DNA from: Acetobacteraceae bacterium | GTDB lineage: Bacteria > Pseudomonadota > Alphaproteobacteria > Acetobacterales > Acetobacteraceae | Assembly (NCBI GenBank): GCA_947446625.1 | Contig: CANFIE010000108.1 | Span: 1-10,033, forward strand | Length of the DNA: 10,033 bases | Direction of reading: 5' to 3' | Shown: in pieces, positions 1-5,404 of the stretch | How the letters are laid out: each line of letters begins with the position of its first letter | Position numbering within the stretch: the first letter of the stretch is position 1 | The notes under the pieces: generated by a model | Databases searched by the model: none | Seen by the model: the letters and a program-made list of their open reading frames with translations, nothing else | What the model was told of the DNA's origin: nothing | Translations under genes and position numbers: made by a program

Positions 1-1292
1 GAGACCAGCTCGGGCACTGGCTGCCCCCCCAATCTGTCCACGCCCTGGTGAATGTGAAGCCCCGCCAGCGGACATTCGCTGGCCATCCAGCCCTTGTTGG
101 CCTGCGCCACGTTGCGCGCCACCGGGCGGCCCACCTTCAGCGCGGTCTCAAAGTTTTCCTGCTTGTATCCCCAGCTGCCGCCATGGCCCGAGCACCGCTC
201 GATGACGTTCAGGTCTATCTCGGGGATCAGCCGCAGCATCTCGGCGCCCTTCTGGCCGAAATTCTGCGCCCGGCTGTGACAGGCGATGTGGATGGAAACG
301 CCGCCCGGCACGGTTGCCATGCCCGGGGCCATGCCTTCCTTGCGGGCAATATCCACCACGTATTCGGAAAGGTCGAAGCTCGCCTTGGCCAGCTTCGCCA
401 CCGCCGCATTCTCCGGCACAATCAGCGGCCATTCGAATTTCAGCATCAGCGCGCAGGACGGCACCAGGGCAATCACGTCCCAGCCTTCGTCAATCCACTT
501 GCCCAATTCCTGCGCCACCTTGTCGGCGGCTGCGGCCACACCGGCAATGTTGCCCTGCTCCAGCAGCGGCATGCCGCAGCAGCCGGGATGCACCACCTCG
601 GTCCGCACGCCGTTCTGCGCCAGCACGGCACGGGCGGCCAGCCCAATCTCCGGCGCGTTGTAGTTGGGGAAGCAGGTGGCGTAGATCACCGCCTTGCGGC
701 CAAAGCCCGGCGCCGCCTCGTTCACCGCCGGTGCGTCGGCATGGGCGCGCAGCGTCAGGCTCTGCCCGACATAGCGCGGCAGCACGGCCTCGCGGTGCAT
801 CCCGGCCACCTTCTCCACCAGCGGCCGCAGCGGCCCGCCCTGTTCAGTGGCGAAATTGGCCAGCGCCGGCACAAAGCTGGCCAGCACGCCATTGCGGTCG
901 GTCTGCGCCAGCTGCGCATCCACAAAGGGCACGCCGTTCTTCTTCGCCTCCACCGCGCGGTAGCGCAGCATCAGGTGCGGAAAATCCAGGTTGAACGAGT
1001 GCGGCGGCACATAGGGGCACTTCGTCATGTAGCACATGTCGCAGAGCGTGCAGGCCTCCACGATCGGCTTGAAGTCCTTGCTGTCCACGCTGTCCAGCTC
1101 GCCGGTCTTGCTCTCATCCACCAGGTCGAACAGGCGCGGGAAGCTGTCGCACAGGTTGAAGCAGCGGCGGCAGCCATGGCAGATGTCGAGGACGCGGTGC
1201 ATCTCCGCATCCAGCTTGGCCTCGTCCCAGAAATCCGGCTCGCGCCAGGCAATCGGATGACGGGTCGGCGCTTCCAGGCTGCCTTCACGCAT
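1..1292 (-). CDS. GlpC/HdrD-like Fe-S protein, partial (3' end beyond window edge)
   Basis: An Fe-S electron-transfer protein of the GlpC / heterodisulfide reductase D type. The frame stays open for 430 codons to the window edge, so only a short C-terminal piece should be missing. Two 4Fe-4S motifs lie near the N-terminus: C38-C41-C44-C48 followed by Asp rather than Pro, and C81-C84-C87-C92-Pro with four residues instead of three before the last Cys. Two cysteine-rich CCG-type domains follow: CCG at 238-240, and a variant CSG at 367-369 in the context ERCSGHGG. There is no signal peptide or membrane segment, so it should be cytosolic or peripheral. The ATG at 1292 is chosen because AGGGGAAG lies 8 nt upstream. 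It is the second gene of a transcript with the rubrerythrin, 84 nt downstream of it. From memory, this family commonly accompanies rubrerythrin in alphaproteobacteria, often followed by a DUF3501 gene, which would lie just outside the window. The electron donor and acceptor are unknown. A role as rubrerythrin partner is inference. Confidence 0.88.
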   Translation of the reverse strand, partial: MREGSLEAPTRHPIAWREPDFWDEAKLDAEMHRVLDICHGCRRCFNLCDSFPRLFDLVDESKTGELDSVDSKDFKPIVEACTLCDMCYMTKCPYVPPHSFNLDFPHLMLRYRAVEAKKNGVPFVDAQLAQTDRNGVLASFVPALANFATEQGGPLRPLVEKVAGMHREAVLPRYVGQSLTLRAHADAPAVNEAAPGFGRKAVIYATCFPNYNAPEIGLAARAVLAQNGVRTEVVHPGCCGMPLLEQGNIAGVAAAADKVAQELGKWIDEGWDVIALVPSCALMLKFEWPLIVPENAAVAKLAKASFDLSEYVVDIARKEGMAPGMATVPGGVSIHIACHSRAQNFGQKGAEMLRLIPEIDLNVIERCSGHGGSWGYKQENFETALKVGRPVARNVAQANKGWMASECPLAGLHIHQGVDRLGGQPVPELV

Positions 1293-1300
1293 GTCTTCAA

Positions 1301-1308
1301 CTTCCCCT
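1301..1308 (-). promoter_or_regulatory. Ribosome binding site of the Fe-S protein gene
   Basis: AGGGGAAG on the minus strand lies 8 nt before the ATG at 1292. It decides the start of a frame that otherwise has only weak alternative start codons upstream. Confidence 0.7.
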
Positions 1309-1323
1309 GTTCGCAAATGGAAA

Positions 1324-1349
1324 GGGGGACGGGATCGCTCCCATCCCCC
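1324..1349 (-). terminator. Hairpin between the rubrerythrin and Fe-S protein genes
   Basis: An 11-bp inverted repeat with one mismatch (1324-1334 against 1339-1349) and a 4-nt loop. It is GC-rich, with five G:C pairs at its base. On the minus strand it is followed only by TTTCCATTT, so it would be a leaky terminator or a processing/stability hairpin. Its position just after the rubrerythrin stop would favour more rubrerythrin than Fe-S protein mRNA. That function is inferred; the stem is seen directly. Confidence 0.5.
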
Positions 1350-1376
1350 TCACGCAACGCACTCAGCCGTAATGGC

Positions 1377-1796
1377 TTACTTCAGTTCGTCCAGCGCGCG
1401 CTGGAAGCGGCCGGCATGGCTGCGCTCGGCCTTGGCCAGCGTCTCCATCCACTCGGCAATTTCCTCAAAGCCTTCTTCACGCGCGGTGCGCGCCATGCCC
1501 GGATACATGTCGGTGTATTCGTGCGTCTCGCCGGCCACGGCGGCCTTCAGGTTGTCGCCGGTCTTGCCAATCGGCAGGCCGGTCGCCGGGTCGCCAACGG
1601 CTTCCAGGAATTCCAGGTGGCCATGGGCATGGCCGGTCTCGCCTTCGGCGGTGCTGCGGAACACCGCGGCCACGTCGTTGTAGCCTTCCACATCGGCCTT
1701 CTGCGCGAAGTACAGGTAACGGCGGTTCGCCTGGCTTTCGCCAGCAAACGCGGCCTTCAGGTTTTCTTCGGTCTTGCTGCCCTTGAGCGCGGCCAT
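1377..1796 (-). CDS. Rubrerythrin, diiron domain only
   Basis: A 139-residue ferritin-like diiron protein of the rubrerythrin family, which reduces hydrogen peroxide to water in the cytoplasm. The two-fold diiron signature is complete. The first half has Glu20 and the ExxH pair Glu53/His56. The second half has Glu90, Glu93 and the ExxH pair Glu124/His127. Classical rubrerythrins run to about 190 residues with a C-terminal rubredoxin domain (two CxxC). Here the protein ends at DELK with no cysteine at all, so electrons must come from another protein. The start at 1796 is set by a strong AGGAGGGG just upstream; longer in-frame starts (to 1931) lack such a site and would run through the promoter region. 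It is the first gene of a unit with the Fe-S protein and divergent from the desulfinase-like gene. Assignment to the family is secure. Peroxidase activity follows from the family and was not shown here. Confidence 0.95.
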   Translation of the reverse strand: MAALKGSKTEENLKAAFAGESQANRRYLYFAQKADVEGYNDVAAVFRSTAEGETGHAHGHLEFLEAVGDPATGLPIGKTGDNLKAAVAGETHEYTDMYPGMARTAREEGFEEIAEWMETLAKAERSHAGRFQRALDELK

Positions 1797-1800
1797 GGTG

Positions 1801-1808
1801 CCCCTCCT
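1801..1808 (-). promoter_or_regulatory. Strong ribosome binding site of the rubrerythrin gene
   Basis: AGGAGGGG on the minus strand; its AGGAGG core ends 6 nt before the ATG at 1796. It is the best Shine-Dalgarno sequence in the window, fits an abundant protein, and excludes the longer upstream starts. Confidence 0.8.
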
Positions 1809-1857
1809 GTCTGGGTTAAGGAATCTCAGGCGGAAATCCGTACCGCCACAACGCCCG

Positions 1858-1886
1858 ATATGACATAGCGTTTCTGGTGTCACCAA
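1858..1886 (-). promoter_or_regulatory. Candidate rubrerythrin promoter with overlapping palindrome
   Basis: On the minus strand TTGGTG (1886-1881) is followed after 17 nt by TCATAT (1863-1858), a modest sigma-70 match about 60 nt before the start codon. A perfect 11-bp palindrome, TGGTGTCACCA (1875-1885), overlaps the -35 element and could be an operator. The repeat is seen; promoter and operator roles are inferred. I do not recognise a Fur, IscR or OxyR consensus in it. Confidence 0.35.
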
Positions 1887-1961
1887 TGAATAGTTTCCCG
1901 CATTGGCAGGCCCGGATTTCCCCTCCACCACCCTTGGCCCGGCCCGGCCCAGCCCCGGCTA

Positions 1962-1999
1962 TTGCGGCGACCTGCGCGGGCGGGTAACTGCGCGGTAAC
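1962..1999 (+). promoter_or_regulatory. Candidate promoter of the desulfinase-like gene with GGTAAC direct repeats
   Basis: TTGCGG (1962-1967), 17 nt, then TAACTG (1985-1990) is a possible sigma-70 promoter just before the start at 2019. GGTAAC occurs twice (1983-1988 and 1994-1999) exactly 11 nt apart, one helical turn, overlapping the -10 element and the presumed transcription start. That spacing could suit a regulator binding one DNA face. The match is weak and the role is inferred. Confidence 0.3.
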
Positions 2000-2018
2000 G
2001 CTGTGGGGACCGCGACCA

Positions 2019-3245
2019 ATGGACGAACTGACGCCAGACCAGGTGAAGCTGCGGGACCAGGCCCGCGAATTGGCCCAGGAAGCCGCCGCCCAGGCCGCCG
2101 AGACCGACCGCACCGAGCAGTACCCCTGGCCCATGGTGCGCCGCATGACCCAGGCGGGCTTCATGGGCATGACCCTGCCGCGCGAATATGGCGGCAAGGG
2201 CGCCAGCTATTTCGACGCCGTGCTGGTGATTGAGGAACTGGCAAAAGCCTGCGCCGTGTGCGGCCGCATTGCGGTGGAAGCCAATATGGGCGCGGTTGGC
2301 GCCGTCATGGCCTATGGCACCCCGGCGCAGAAGAAACAGGCGGCCGACCTCGTGCTGGCCGGCGACAAGCCCGCCATCTGCATCACCGAGCCCGAGGCCG
2401 GCTCCGCCGCCACCAACATGACCACCCGCGCGGTGAAGCAGGGCGACCGCTACGTCATCAACGGGGTGAAGCACTGGATCACCGGCGCCGGCATCTCCCG
2501 CCTGCACCTCATCTTCGCCCGCGTGATGGAGGATGGGCAGGACCAGGGCATTGGCGGCTTCCTGGTGGTGCGGAACGAGGTGAACGACCCCGCCGCCCTG
2601 GTCATCCACCATCGCCACCGCGCCATGGGCCTGCGCGGCATCCCGGAAGCCGAGGTGCGCTTCGAAGGCCTGGAAGTGGCCGAGGAGATGGTGCTGCGCG
2701 CCCCCGGCGGCTGGGGCCGAGGCTTCGCCCACCTGATGGACGCCTATAACGGCCAGCGCGTCGGCGCCGCCACCGTGGCCCTGGGCATTGCCGCCGGCGC
2801 CTATGAACACGCGCTCGCCTTCGCCCAGCGCCGCGAGCAATTCGGCCGCCCCATCGCGGAGTTCCAGGGCATCCACTGGATGCTGGCGGATATGAGCATC
2901 AAGCTGGAGGCCGCCCGCGCCCTGGTCTGGCGCGCCGCCCGCAGCGCCGGCCCGGCCGGCTTCCCCAACCGGCTCTATGCCGCACAAGCCAAGGTGCTGG
3001 CGGCGGATACCGGCGTGGAAGTGACCAACATGGCGCTCCAGGTCTGGGGCGCCCAGGGCTACTCGCGGGACAACCCCATGGAGCGTGCGGTGCGCGACGC
3101 CCGCATGTTCCCCATTGCCGGCGGCACCGCCCAGGTGCTGCGCACCCAGGTGGCCGAGCAGATCCTGGCCCGCAAGCTGCCGCAAACGCGAGACGGCTTC
3201 ACCCGCCAGGCCGAAGCCGCCGCCCGCAAGCTGGCAGCGGAATAG
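2019..3245 (+). CDS. acd: Acyl-CoA dehydrogenase-fold protein, 3-sulfinopropionyl-CoA desulfinase-like
   Basis: A 408-residue flavoprotein with the full acyl-CoA dehydrogenase fold: an N-terminal helical domain, the middle FAD contacts ICITEPEAGS (120-129) and WITG (153-156), the RREQFGRP signature (271-278), and the C-terminal half. The catalytic glutamate is missing at both known positions: the usual IYEGT reads IAGGT with Gly368, and the isovaleryl/long-chain alternative before Arg247 is Gln246. Arg83 lies in AKACAVCGRI. From memory of the literature, the Advenella 3-sulfinopropionyl-CoA desulfinase lacks the same base and relies on Arg84 with Gln246; the numbering here is nearly identical, and TEQYPW, RGIPE and KLPQTRDG also match what I recall. 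That enzyme splits 3-sulfinopropionyl-CoA into propionyl-CoA and sulfite without external electron acceptors. The ATG at 2019 is preferred over TTG at 1962 because GGGGA lies 9 nt upstream. No CoA-ligase or sulfur gene is adjacent. The fold is near certain; the desulfinase reaction is a strong inference. Confidence 0.85.
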   Translation: MDELTPDQVKLRDQARELAQEAAAQAAETDRTEQYPWPMVRRMTQAGFMGMTLPREYGGKGASYFDAVLVIEELAKACAVCGRIAVEANMGAVGAVMAYGTPAQKKQAADLVLAGDKPAICITEPEAGSAATNMTTRAVKQGDRYVINGVKHWITGAGISRLHLIFARVMEDGQDQGIGGFLVVRNEVNDPAALVIHHRHRAMGLRGIPEAEVRFEGLEVAEEMVLRAPGGWGRGFAHLMDAYNGQRVGAATVALGIAAGAYEHALAFAQRREQFGRPIAEFQGIHWMLADMSIKLEAARALVWRAARSAGPAGFPNRLYAAQAKVLAADTGVEVTNMALQVWGAQGYSRDNPMERAVRDARMFPIAGGTAQVLRTQVAEQILARKLPQTRDGFTRQAEAAARKLAAE

Positions 3246-3351
3246 GGCAGCATTGCTGTCTTATCGGGCCAGCTATGTCAGAAAAGCTGTCCTTCTTGTC
3301 TGTTGCGCGTTTTAGGCTTACCAAGCAATCAACGAAACAGAGCAGGGCGTC
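3246..3351. other. Gap between the desulfinase-like gene and ilvE
   Basis: A 106-nt stretch that is AT-richer than its surroundings. It holds no strong terminator. TTGTCT (3296-3301), 17 nt, TACCAA (3319-3324) is a weak promoter candidate that would give ilvE a leader of about 20 nt, too short for a leucine-type attenuator. Whether ilvE has its own promoter or is read from upstream cannot be decided here. Confidence 0.3.
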
Positions 3352-4428
3352 ATGAGCACTGGTAATTTCCCCATCACCCGGACCACCACCCCCAAGCCCA
3401 AGCCGGCTGATGACAGCCTGAGCTTCGGCAAGGTGCTGACCGACCATATGTTCGTGATGGACTACACCGATGGCAAAGGCTGGCACTCGCCGCGCATCGT
3501 GCCCTACGCCCCCTTCAGCATCGACCCCGCGACCACGGTGCTGCACTACGGCCAGGCGATCTTCGACGGCCTCAAGGCCTTCCGCGGCGATGACGGCCAG
3601 ATCCGCCTGTTCCGCGCCCAGCGCCATGCCGAGCGGCTGAACATCTCGGCCAAGAAGATGTGCATCCCGGAAATGCCGGTGGACATCATCCGCCAGAGCT
3701 TCGACGCCCTGGTGGCGGTGGATGCCGACTGGGTGCCCCGCAAGCCCGGCACCGCGCTCTACCTGCGCCCCACCGTCATCGCCACCGACGTGATGCTGGG
3801 CGTGCACCCGGCGCACAATTACATCTACTTCCTGATCCTGTCCCCGGTGGGCAGCTACTATAAGGAAGGCGTGAAACCCGTAAAAATCCTGGCCTCCGAC
3901 AAGCACGTCCGCGCCGTGCAGGGCGGGTTGGGCGAGGCCAAGACCGCCGCCAACTACGCCGCCTCCCTCTCGGGCCAGGCCGAGGCCGAGGCGCAGGGCT
4001 ACACCCAGGTGCTGTGGCTGGACGGCGTGCACCGCAAGTACATCGACGAAGTCGGCACCATGAACATCATGGTTCGTATCGGTGACGAGGTGATCACCCC
4101 GCCGCTGGCCGGCACCATCCTGGCCGGCGTTACCCGCAACAGCTCGCTGCAGCTGATGCGCGACTGGGGCCTCAAGGTGACCGAGCGCGCCATCACCATT
4201 GATGAGGTGATGCAGGCCGGCCGCGACGGGACGCTGAAGGAAATGTGGGGCACCGGCACCGCGGCCGTGGTCAGCCCGGTGGGCACGCTGGGCTACAAGG
4301 GTGAGGACATCCTCATCAATGGCGGCGTGACCGGCGAGGTGACCCAGCGCCTCTACGACAACATCGTGGGCCTGCAATACGGCCGCTCGAATGACGCGCA
4401 TGGCTGGATGAGCGTGGTGCCGGTCTGA
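3352..4428 (+). CDS. ilvE: Branched-chain amino acid aminotransferase (class IV, type II)
   Basis: A 358-residue PLP enzyme that exchanges the amino group between glutamate and the 2-oxo acids of leucine, isoleucine and valine; it is cytosolic and is the last step of synthesis or first of breakdown. Fold-type IV markers are present in order: YGQAIFDGLKAFR (66-78), which lies in the substrate region, RLFR followed by HAERL (85-96), the Schiff-base lysine Lys197 in GEAKTAANYA, Glu233 in DEVGTMNI that pairs with the PLP ring nitrogen, and GTGTAAVVSPVG (300-311) at the phosphate/substrate site. Length and the N-terminal extension fit the longer eukaryote/Bacillus-like BCAT group rather than the roughly 310-residue E. 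coli IlvE. An AGGG stands 4 nt before the ATG. The gene ends at a strong hairpin terminator. It is probably monocistronic or follows the desulfinase-like gene. A functional link to that gene is not evident beyond shared acyl-CoA/branched-chain chemistry. Confidence 0.95.
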   Translation: MSTGNFPITRTTTPKPKPADDSLSFGKVLTDHMFVMDYTDGKGWHSPRIVPYAPFSIDPATTVLHYGQAIFDGLKAFRGDDGQIRLFRAQRHAERLNISAKKMCIPEMPVDIIRQSFDALVAVDADWVPRKPGTALYLRPTVIATDVMLGVHPAHNYIYFLILSPVGSYYKEGVKPVKILASDKHVRAVQGGLGEAKTAANYAASLSGQAEAEAQGYTQVLWLDGVHRKYIDEVGTMNIMVRIGDEVITPPLAGTILAGVTRNSSLQLMRDWGLKVTERAITIDEVMQAGRDGTLKEMWGTGTAAVVSPVGTLGYKGEDILINGGVTGEVTQRLYDNIVGLQYGRSNDAHGWMSVVPV

Positions 4429-4474
4429 GGCCCTCGACACGAGGCGGGTAAGGGAAGGGGGCGCCTGGCGCAAT

Positions 4475-4506
4475 ATCCATTCTGGTGAAATCATCAGAAT
4501 GGATTT
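4475..4506 (+). terminator. Rho-independent terminator of ilvE
   Basis: A ten-base perfect inverted repeat (4475-4484 against 4495-4504), extended inward by one G-T and two further pairs to 13 bp around an AAAT loop. It is followed on the plus strand by a T-rich tail (TTTCTT). It lies 46 nt past the ilvE stop and is oriented for ilvE. Confidence 0.75.
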
Positions 4507-4526
4507 CTTGCTCCCGCATCAAACAA

Positions 4527-4551
4527 GCATGGGGCACCCTGTACCCCATGC
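4527..4551. terminator. Bidirectional hairpin between convergent ilvE and cupin genes
   Basis: A perfect 8-bp stem, GCATGGGG (4527-4534) against CCCCATGC (4544-4551), with a 9-nt loop. On the minus strand it is followed by TTGTTTGATG, so it most likely ends cupin transcription 27 nt after that stop. On the plus strand the tail is only CCCCCTTT, making it a weak second stop behind the ilvE terminator. Confidence 0.6.
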
Positions 4552-4578
4552 GCCCCCTTTGCAATTCAGGCCCCTTGG

Positions 4579-5091
4579 TCAGGCCTTCGGCGCCGGGTGG
4601 GTCGGGTCCACCCAAAACACCTGCTCAACGGCTTCGGCCGGCTCAATATCCAGGTTCACCGCCACCGCCTCATTGTCGGAACGCACCAGCACGCAGCGCA
4701 GCACCTCGTCCGGGCTGGCATTGATCTCCTGGTGCGGCACCCAGGGCGGCACGAAAATAAAATCGCCCGGCCCGGCTTCGGCGGTGAACTCCAGCTTCTC
4801 GCCCCAGCGCATCCGCGCCCGGCCGCTGACAATGAAGATCACGCTCTCCAGGTGGCCGTGGTGGTGCGCCCCGGTCTTGGCATTGGCGTGGATATGCACG
4901 GTGCCGGCCCACAGCTTCTGCGCGCCCACGCGGGCGGCGTTGATGGCGGCGGCGCGGTTCATGCCCGGGGTCTGCGCGGTGTTGGTGTCCAGTTGGTCGC
5001 CGGGTATCACCCGCACGCCGCTGTGCTTCCAGCCGTCGGGCGGGGTTTCATGCCCAGGGGACGTGGTGTGGTCATGGCCGTCATGCGGCAT
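4579..5091 (-). CDS. Cupin domain protein with His-rich N-terminus
   Basis: A 170-residue single-domain cupin, predicted cytosolic. Motif 1 reads HHHGHLE (76-82) followed by a glycine turn (SGRARMRWG). Motif 2 runs from GDFIFVPP to HQEIN (109-124) with His120. His76/78 or 78/80, Glu82 and His120 would bind one metal ion, commonly Fe, Mn, Ni or Zn in cupins. The first 23 residues are rich in histidine (H3, H6, H8, H14, H23) and look disordered, which may help metal loading. The start at 5091 is preferred over the ATG at 5121 because GAGGAAAG stands 8 nt before it. The gene is alone on its strand, divergent from rpmJ, and ends at the hairpin at 4527-4551. I do not recognise a specific substrate: dioxygenase, isomerase or ligand-sensing roles all remain open. 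Confidence 0.85.
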   Translation of the reverse strand: MPHDGHDHTTSPGHETPPDGWKHSGVRVIPGDQLDTNTAQTPGMNRAAAINAARVGAQKLWAGTVHIHANAKTGAHHHGHLESVIFIVSGRARMRWGEKLEFTAEAGPGDFIFVPPWVPHQEINASPDEVLRCVLVRSDNEAVAVNLDIEPAEAVEQVFWVDPTHPAPKA

Positions 5092-5140
5092 GCTGGTTTC
5101 TTTCCTCAAGCTGCCCCGCATGTGGCCCAGCCACGCACGG

Positions 5141-5169
5141 TTGACAATCCCGTCCCTGATCCGTAAACG
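5141..5169 (+). promoter_or_regulatory. Sigma-70 type promoter of rpmJ
   Basis: A perfect TTGACA -35 (5141-5146), a 17-nt spacer and TAAACG (5164-5169) as -10. It lies 26 nt before the rpmJ ATG, implying a leader of about 20 nt. A consensus -35 with the right spacing and position, before a ribosomal protein gene, makes it the most convincing promoter here, although the -10 is poor. Confidence 0.6.
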
Positions 5170-5195
5170 CGCCGCTCTCCAACGAGATCAGTCAG

Positions 5196-5321
5196 ATGAA
5201 GATTCGTAACAGCCTGAAGAGCGCCAAGCTGCGCGACAAGAACTGCGTTGTGGTCCGCCGTCGCGGCCGCATCTACGTTCTGAACAAGAAGAACCCGCGC
5301 CTGAAGGCCCGCCAGGGCTGA
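5196..5321 (+). CDS. rpmJ: 50S ribosomal protein L36 (zinc-free form)
   Basis: A 41-residue, very basic protein, MKIRNSLKSAK to NPRLKARQG. It matches ribosomal protein L36, the smallest protein of the large subunit, which sits on 23S rRNA near the GTPase-associated region. The usual zinc-ribbon ligands (CxxC, C, H) of the C+ form are absent; a single cysteine (Cys17) remains. It is therefore the zinc-independent form, which alphaproteobacteria use as their standard L36. The start has a weak GAGA 8 nt upstream, helped by the promoter at 5141-5169. It forms its own transcription unit, outside the spc ribosomal operon, and ends at tandem hairpins. Confidence 0.95.
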   Translation: MKIRNSLKSAKLRDKNCVVVRRRGRIYVLNKKNPRLKARQG

Positions 5322-5328
5322 AGCCGCT

Positions 5329-5350
5329 GTTCTGGCCTTCGGGCCAGGAC
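5329..5350 (+). terminator. First TTCG hairpin after rpmJ
   Basis: A nine-pair stem (5329-5337 against 5342-5350, one G-T pair) closed by a TTCG tetraloop, 8 nt after the rpmJ stop. It has no T-tract, so by itself it is more likely an mRNA 3'-end stabiliser or backup to the next hairpin than a terminator. Confidence 0.5.
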
Positions 5351-5364
5351 AAGGGATGCAAAAC

Positions 5365-5393
5365 GCCGCCAGGGTTCGCCCTGGCGGCTTTTT
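5365..5393. terminator. Rho-independent terminator shared by rpmJ and the exported protein gene
   Basis: A perfect 10-bp stem, GCCGCCAGGG (5365-5374) against CCCTGGCGGC (5379-5388), with a TTCG loop and five Ts (5389-5393) on the plus strand. On the minus strand the stem is followed by CGTTTTGC, so it can also stop transcripts of the convergent gene that ends at 5405. Confidence 0.92.
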
Positions 5394-5404
5394 GTGTATC
5401 CGGG

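Noticed and set aside
48..1868. 606-residue open frame on the plus strand
   Set aside because: It runs antisense through the Fe-S protein and rubrerythrin genes and the promoter region. The composition is His/Gln/Arg-rich, with no domain motif. It is a GC-driven shadow.
1959..3185. 408-residue open frame on the minus strand
   Set aside because: It is antisense to the acyl-CoA dehydrogenase-fold gene, which has clear family motifs. Composition is Gly/His/Ala-rich without recognisable structure.
3248..3260. Palindrome CAGCATTGCTG as a terminator after the desulfinase-like gene
   Set aside because: The arms leave only one base between them, so a hairpin would lose most of the pairs, and no T-run follows.
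3199..4494. 431-residue open frame on the minus strand
   Set aside because: It is antisense to ilvE, whose PLP motifs are complete, and it crosses the ilvE terminator.
4597..5166. 189-residue open frame on the plus strand
   Set aside because: It is antisense to the cupin gene and overlaps the rpmJ promoter; no motif.
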